Shown here: positions 4,442 to 8,120 of the stretch, one piece after another
Numbering within the stretch: position 1 is the first letter of the stretch
Layout: every line of letters starts with the position of its first letter
Source: Acidimicrobium sp. BACL17 MAG-120823-bin42
GTDB taxonomy: Bacteria; Actinomycetota; Acidimicrobiia; Acidimicrobiales; Ilumatobacteraceae
Direction: 5' to 3'
Length of the DNA stretch: 8,120 nt
Assembly: GCA_001438985.1 (NCBI GenBank)
Contig: LIAZ01000052.1
Span: 1-8,120 of the forward strand
Notes under the pieces: generated by a model
Told to the model about the DNA's origin: nothing
Database searches by the model: none
The model's input: only the letters and a program-made list of their open reading frames with translations
Program-made: the position numbers and the translations under genes

Positions 4442-7246
4442 ATGTCACTTGCACCAGAGCGTCTCACCATCGGTATCGGCCGCAAATTCACCTCACCAGG
4501 AACCCACCCCTACGACCAGGTCGTTTGGGAAAAGCGCGATGCGCGCATCAACAACTGGAAAGACGGCACCGTTGCGTTTGAGCAACTCGGTGTCGAGTTC
4601 CCAGTTGGCTGGTCGCTCAATGCAACCAACATCGTTACGCAGAAGTACTTCCGTGGCACGCCAGGCACACCAGAGCGCGAGCACTCATTGCGCCAGGTCA
4701 TTGATCGCGTATCCAACACCATCGCCGACTGGGGTATCGAGGGTGGCTATTTCGCCGACACCAACGAAGCAGAAGCATTCCGCGACGAACTGAAGTTCAT
4801 CTTGGTCACGCAGCGCGCAGCATTCAACTCGCCAGTGTGGTTCAACATTGGTGTGCCAGGAGTGCCACAGCAGGCAAGTGCATGCTTCATCCTTGCAACC
4901 GAAGACACCATGGACGGCATCCTCAACTGGTACCGCGAAGAAGGAATCATCTTCAAGGGCGGCTCGGGCGCAGGTATCAACTTGTCCAACATTCGTTCAA
5001 GCGCAGAACACTTGAAGGGTGGCGGAACCGCATCGGGTCCTGTCAGCTTCATGCGCGGTGCAGACTCATCAGCAGGAACCATTAAGTCGGGTGGCAAGAC
5101 ACGCCGCGCAGCAAAGATGGTTGTGCTCAACGTGGATCACCCAGACGTCGAAGAATTCATCTGGTGCAAGACCCGTGAAGAGCAGAAGGCACGTGCATTG
5201 CGCGACGCCGGCTTCGACATGGATCTCGACGGAAAAGATTCATTCTCCGTGCAGTACCAAAACGCAAACAACTCAGTTCGCGTCAGCGACGAGTTCATGT
5301 ACGCAGTGAAGGAAGACCGCGACTGGACATTCCGTGCAGTAAAAGACGGAGCACCCGTTCGCAGCGTGCGTGCACGCGACTTGTGGCGCCAAATTGCCAC
5401 TGCTTCGTGGGAATGCGCAGACCCTGGTTTGCAGTTCGACACCACCATCAACAAGTGGCACACCGCGCATGCAGCAGGTCGGATTAACGGCTCCAACCCA
5501 TGCTCCGAGTACATGCACATCGATAACTCGGCATGCAACCTTTCATCCATCAACTTGCTCAAGTTCTTGAGCGACGACGACATCTTCGACGTAGACGCAT
5601 ACCGTCACACCATCGAAGTGATGTTCACCGCGCAAGAAATTCTTGTTGGTAACGCCGACTACCCAACGGAAAAGATCGCCGAAAACAGCCGCTTGTTCCG
5701 TCAGCTTGGTCTTGGTTACGCAAACATCGGTGCGTTGCTCATGGCACTTGGTATGCCATACGACTCCACAGGTGGACGCGCATGGGCGGGTGCACTGACC
5801 TCGATGATGACGGGCCATGCATACGCAACGAGTGCACGCATCGCGAGCCGCATGGGACCATTCGCAGGCTTTGCAGCCAACGAGCGCTACATGCTCAACG
5901 TATTGCGCATGCACCGCGATGCAAATGCCGAAATCGACAACATCGATGTTGTGCAACGCGACTTGGTTGAAGCAGCAACATATGCATGGGACAACGCAGT
6001 GCGCGACGGCGAAGAGTACGGCGTGCGTAACAGCCAGGCAACTGTGCTTGCACCAACCGGCACCATTGGCCTCATGATGGACTGCGATACCACTGGTATT
6101 GAGCCAGACCTTGGTCTCGTGAAGTTCAAGAAGCTCGTGGGTGGTGGCAACATGTCCATCGTCAACCAGACAGTGCCACGTGCGTTGAAGAACTTGGGCT
6201 ACGAAGGTCCAGTTGTCGATCGCATCATTGCCTACATCGATACCAACAAGACCATCGTTGGTTCACCAGACTTGAAGGCCGAACACTTGCCAGTGTTTGC
6301 CTGCTCGATGGGTGACAACACCATTCACTACGAAGGTCACGTTCGCATGATGGCTGCAGCTCAGCCGTTCTTGTCGGGTGCAATTTCCAAGACCGTCAAC
6401 ATGCCAGAAGAAGCAACGATCGAAGAGATCGAAGCACTGCACATGATGTCGTGGGAAATGGGCATCAAGGCTGTTGCTATCTACCGCGACAACTGCAAAG
6501 TTGGTCAGCCACTTTCCACCGCCAAGAAAGATGGTGAAAAGGGAACCGCAGATGCAGCGGCAGCAGCAACGCAAGTTGTTGAGCGTGTAGTCGAGAAAGT
6601 TGTCAACCAGCCAGTACGCCAGAAGTTGCCACGCTCACGTCGCGGACGCACCTTTGAGTTCCGCGTTGCTGATTGCAAGGGCTTTGCAACCATCGGTGAA
6701 TACGAAGACGGTCGCCCAGGCGAAGTGTTCCTCACCGTGTCGAAGCAAGGTTCAACACTTGCCGGCATCATGGACAGCTTCGCAAAGAGCGTGTCGTATG
6801 GCCTTCAGTACGGAGTGCCATTGCGCGCTTTCGTTGAAGCGTTCATCAACACCCGCTTCGAGCCAGCCGGCATGACTGATGACTCCGACATTCGTATGGC
6901 GTCATCCATCATCGACTACCTCTTCCGTCGTTTGGCAGTTGAGTACCTAACAACTGACGAGCGTGCAGAACTGGGTATCTACACCCGCGAAGAGCGCATG
7001 CAGCCAACACTGCCAGGCGTTGAAGAGATGGTCACCGACACCGCACAAGGCGTAGACGTGATCAGCGATCCAAAGACCATCCCATCGGTGCAAGATCTTG
7101 TTGCCCAGATGGATGCGTCGGCACATGCAGCAGCAACACCAGCAAAGACTGGCGCAATCTGCTCATCATGTGGATCAGCCAACATGCAGCGCGCAGGTGC
7201 GTGCTACGTGTGTGGCGATTGCGGATCCTCGAGCGGCTGCTCCTGA
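4442..7246 (+). CDS. nrdJ: adenosylcobalamin-dependent (class II) ribonucleoside-diphosphate reductase NrdJ
   Basis: This enzyme reduces ribonucleotides to deoxyribonucleotides in the cytoplasm, using adenosylcobalamin to make the active-site thiyl radical, so it needs no oxygen and no small subunit. The protein is 934 residues, of the long Streptomyces/Mycobacterium type. Cys354 in NPCSEY is the radical-bearing cysteine, and Cys148 (SACFIL) and Cys365 (SACNLSS) fit the redox pair. APTGTIGLMMDCDTTG (about residues 536-551) is a family signature. An Ala/Val/Lys-rich linker (about 695-730) precedes a TSCPD domain (about 735-840). The C-terminal tail carries Cys907, 910, 921, 924, 927 and 933 in a C-x2-C / C-x2-C-x2-C / C pattern, the thiol relay regenerated by thioredoxin. 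No N-terminal ATP-cone is present. Codons favour C-ending forms (AAC, GAC, ATC, AAG), suggesting high expression. Control is by NrdR boxes and possibly DnaA. Its stop lies 1 bp from the convergent neighbour's stop. Confidence 0.98.
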   Translation: MSLAPERLTIGIGRKFTSPGTHPYDQVVWEKRDARINNWKDGTVAFEQLGVEFPVGWSLNATNIVTQKYFRGTPGTPEREHSLRQVIDRVSNTIADWGIEGGYFADTNEAEAFRDELKFILVTQRAAFNSPVWFNIGVPGVPQQASACFILATEDTMDGILNWYREEGIIFKGGSGAGINLSNIRSSAEHLKGGGTASGPVSFMRGADSSAGTIKSGGKTRRAAKMVVLNVDHPDVEEFIWCKTREEQKARALRDAGFDMDLDGKDSFSVQYQNANNSVRVSDEFMYAVKEDRDWTFRAVKDGAPVRSVRARDLWRQIATASWECADPGLQFDTTINKWHTAHAAGRINGSNPCSEYMHIDNSACNLSSINLLKFLSDDDIFDVDAYRHTIEVMFTAQEILVGNADYPTEKIAENSRLFRQLGLGYANIGALLMALGMPYDSTGGRAWAGALTSMMTGHAYATSARIASRMGPFAGFAANERYMLNVLRMHRDANAEIDNIDVVQRDLVEAATYAWDNAVRDGEEYGVRNSQATVLAPTGTIGLMMDCDTTGIEPDLGLVKFKKLVGGGNMSIVNQTVPRALKNLGYEGPVVDRIIAYIDTNKTIVGSPDLKAEHLPVFACSMGDNTIHYEGHVRMMAAAQPFLSGAISKTVNMPEEATIEEIEALHMMSWEMGIKAVAIYRDNCKVGQPLSTAKKDGEKGTADAAAAATQVVERVVEKVVNQPVRQKLPRSRRGRTFEFRVADCKGFATIGEYEDGRPGEVFLTVSKQGSTLAGIMDSFAKSVSYGLQYGVPLRAFVEAFINTRFEPAGMTDDSDIRMASSIIDYLFRRLAVEYLTTDERAELGIYTREERMQPTLPGVEEMVTDTAQGVDVISDPKTIPSVQDLVAQMDASAHAAATPAKTGAICSSCGSANMQRAGACYVCGDCGSSSGCS

Positions 7247-7247
7247 T

Positions 7248-8120
7248 CTAACGCTGCGAAGCACCAGTAAACGGAACTTCACATATCGTTGCCCGGCGCT
7301 CAGCGTCTGGTGCAACGAGTGTGAGTTCTGTTCCTAATGGTGCATAATCCAGCTCAACCATCCCAAGTGCAACGTTGTACTCGAGGCGTGGTGACCACGT
7401 AACAGACGTGATCTGACCAACCTTTTTGCCATTCGCCATTACCGGCCACGGGTCGCGTTGACCAGGCACACGGTCGCCACCAACATTGAAGCCAACAATG
7501 CGTTGTGGCAATCCTTGTGCGCGTTGCTTGCGCAGCGCATCAATACCAATGGCATCAATGTCGCTGTCGAGCGAGCAGTATTTCTCAAGTCCTGCTTCGA
7601 GTGCGGTGTGTTCGCGAGTGATGTCGGTTCCGTATGTCATGAGCCCAGCTTCAATGCGCTCAATCAAGTTTGGGCAACCAGGGCCAATGTCGTATTTCGC
7701 ACCAGCTTCACAGATGGCGTCGTATAACAAGCCGCCAATTTCCCAATCGTCAACCAAAATTTCGAAACCACCTTGTGCGCTCCAGCCACTGCGCGAAACG
7801 CGAAGTGGGTGACCGCGGAAGTTCAGCGTTTCGAAACGGAAGAACTTAATTGCGCGCACCTCTTCACCAAACACTTCGGCAACTACATCTTCTGCTTGTG
7901 GGCCTTGAACGGCAAGTGGGTTCACATCAATTTCGCTCACTTCAACATCTAGGCCAAGACCAAGCGCTAAACCGCCAGCCCAAAACGCAACGTCGGAGTC
8001 GGAGATAGAGAACCAGTAGCAATCCTCTGCAATGCGAAACACCACAGGGTCGTTCAGCAACTTGCCGTTGTGATCGCACAGGGGAACAAGTCCGCCGCGG
8101 CCAACGTCGTATGTGCGAAT
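7248..8120 (-). CDS. DmdA-like protein of the GcvT aminomethyltransferase family (partial, N-terminus beyond right edge)
   Basis: The frame is open to the window edge, with 290 residues visible and no start. It begins IRTYDVGRGGLVPLCDHNGK followed by LLNDPVVFRIAEDCYWFSIS, then has SEIDVNPLAVQGPQAEDVV, FFRFETLNFRG, SRSGWSAQGGFEI and GCPNLIERIEAGLMTYGTD. These segments resemble dimethylsulfoniopropionate demethylase DmdA, which moves a methyl group from DMSP to tetrahydrofolate, more than glycine-cleavage T-protein. The last ~90 residues form the C-terminal barrel of the GcvT fold. Family length is about 370 residues, so roughly 80-90 are missing. DmdA-like relatives that do not act on DMSP exist, so the substrate is unproven. 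The gene is tail to tail with nrdJ and no terminator lies between them. Confidence 0.8.
   Translation of the reverse strand: MRTYDVGRGGLVPLCDHNGKLLNDPVVFRIAEDCYWFSISDSDVAFWAGGLALGLGLDVEVSEIDVNPLAVQGPQAEDVVAEVFGEEVRAIKFFRFETLNFRGHPLRVSRSGWSAQGGFEILVDDWEIGGLLYDAICEAGAKYDIGPGCPNLIERIEAGLMTYGTDITREHTALEAGLEKYCSLDSDIDAIGIDALRKQRAQGLPQRIVGFNVGGDRVPGQRDPWPVMANGKKVGQITSVTWSPRLEYNVALGMVELDYAPLGTELTLVAPDAERRATICEVPFTGASQR

Noticed and set aside
7223..7233. Overlapping BamHI/XhoI sites suggesting a cloning linker
   Set aside because: They encode Gly-Ser-Ser-Ser inside the conserved NrdJ C-terminal tail, so they are native coding sequence.

Overview
The window looks like ordinary chromosomal DNA of an actinobacterium. 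The evidence is the gene order (possible lexA start, LysM cell-division gene, nrdR), actinobacterial-type LexA operators (GAAC-N4-GTTC), a Streptomyces-type B12-dependent ribonucleotide reductase, and several starts that look leaderless. Base composition is moderate rather than high GC. Together with the DmdA-like gene this suggests an aquatic lineage, perhaps Acidimicrobiia, but that placement is inference. No mobile element, CRISPR array, tRNA or rRNA was found.

Layout. Positions 1-172 form a divergent control region. A possible lexA start reads left off the window, and two perfect LexA boxes plus one degenerate box precede a small membrane-anchored LysM gene (173-532) reading right. nrdR follows (GTG start at 573, to 1037). 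A RibD_C/dihydrofolate-reductase-like gene lies on the minus strand (1041-1712), tail to tail with nrdR. A large molybdopterin oxidoreductase (1760-4024) diverges from it. A 417-bp intergenic region (4025-4441) holds a cluster of DnaA-box-like 9-mers, alternative hairpins, a strong promoter, two NrdR boxes and an A-rich leader with 11-bp repeats. The class II ribonucleotide reductase nrdJ follows (4442-7246). It ends 1 bp from the stop of a minus-strand DmdA-like aminomethyltransferase-family gene that runs off the right edge (7248-8120).

How it fits together. The left end is a DNA-damage module: LexA would repress itself and a LysM division inhibitor. NrdR senses nucleotide levels and should repress nrdJ, about 3.4 kb away, through the palindrome at 4345-4360 and a weaker partner box 42 bp upstream. 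The DnaA-box cluster in front of nrdJ suggests that dNTP synthesis here may also be tied to replication initiation. That cluster is the most interesting observation in the window. The RibD-like and DmdA-like proteins belong to folate-related families, but no direct link to the dNTP genes can be shown from sequence alone.
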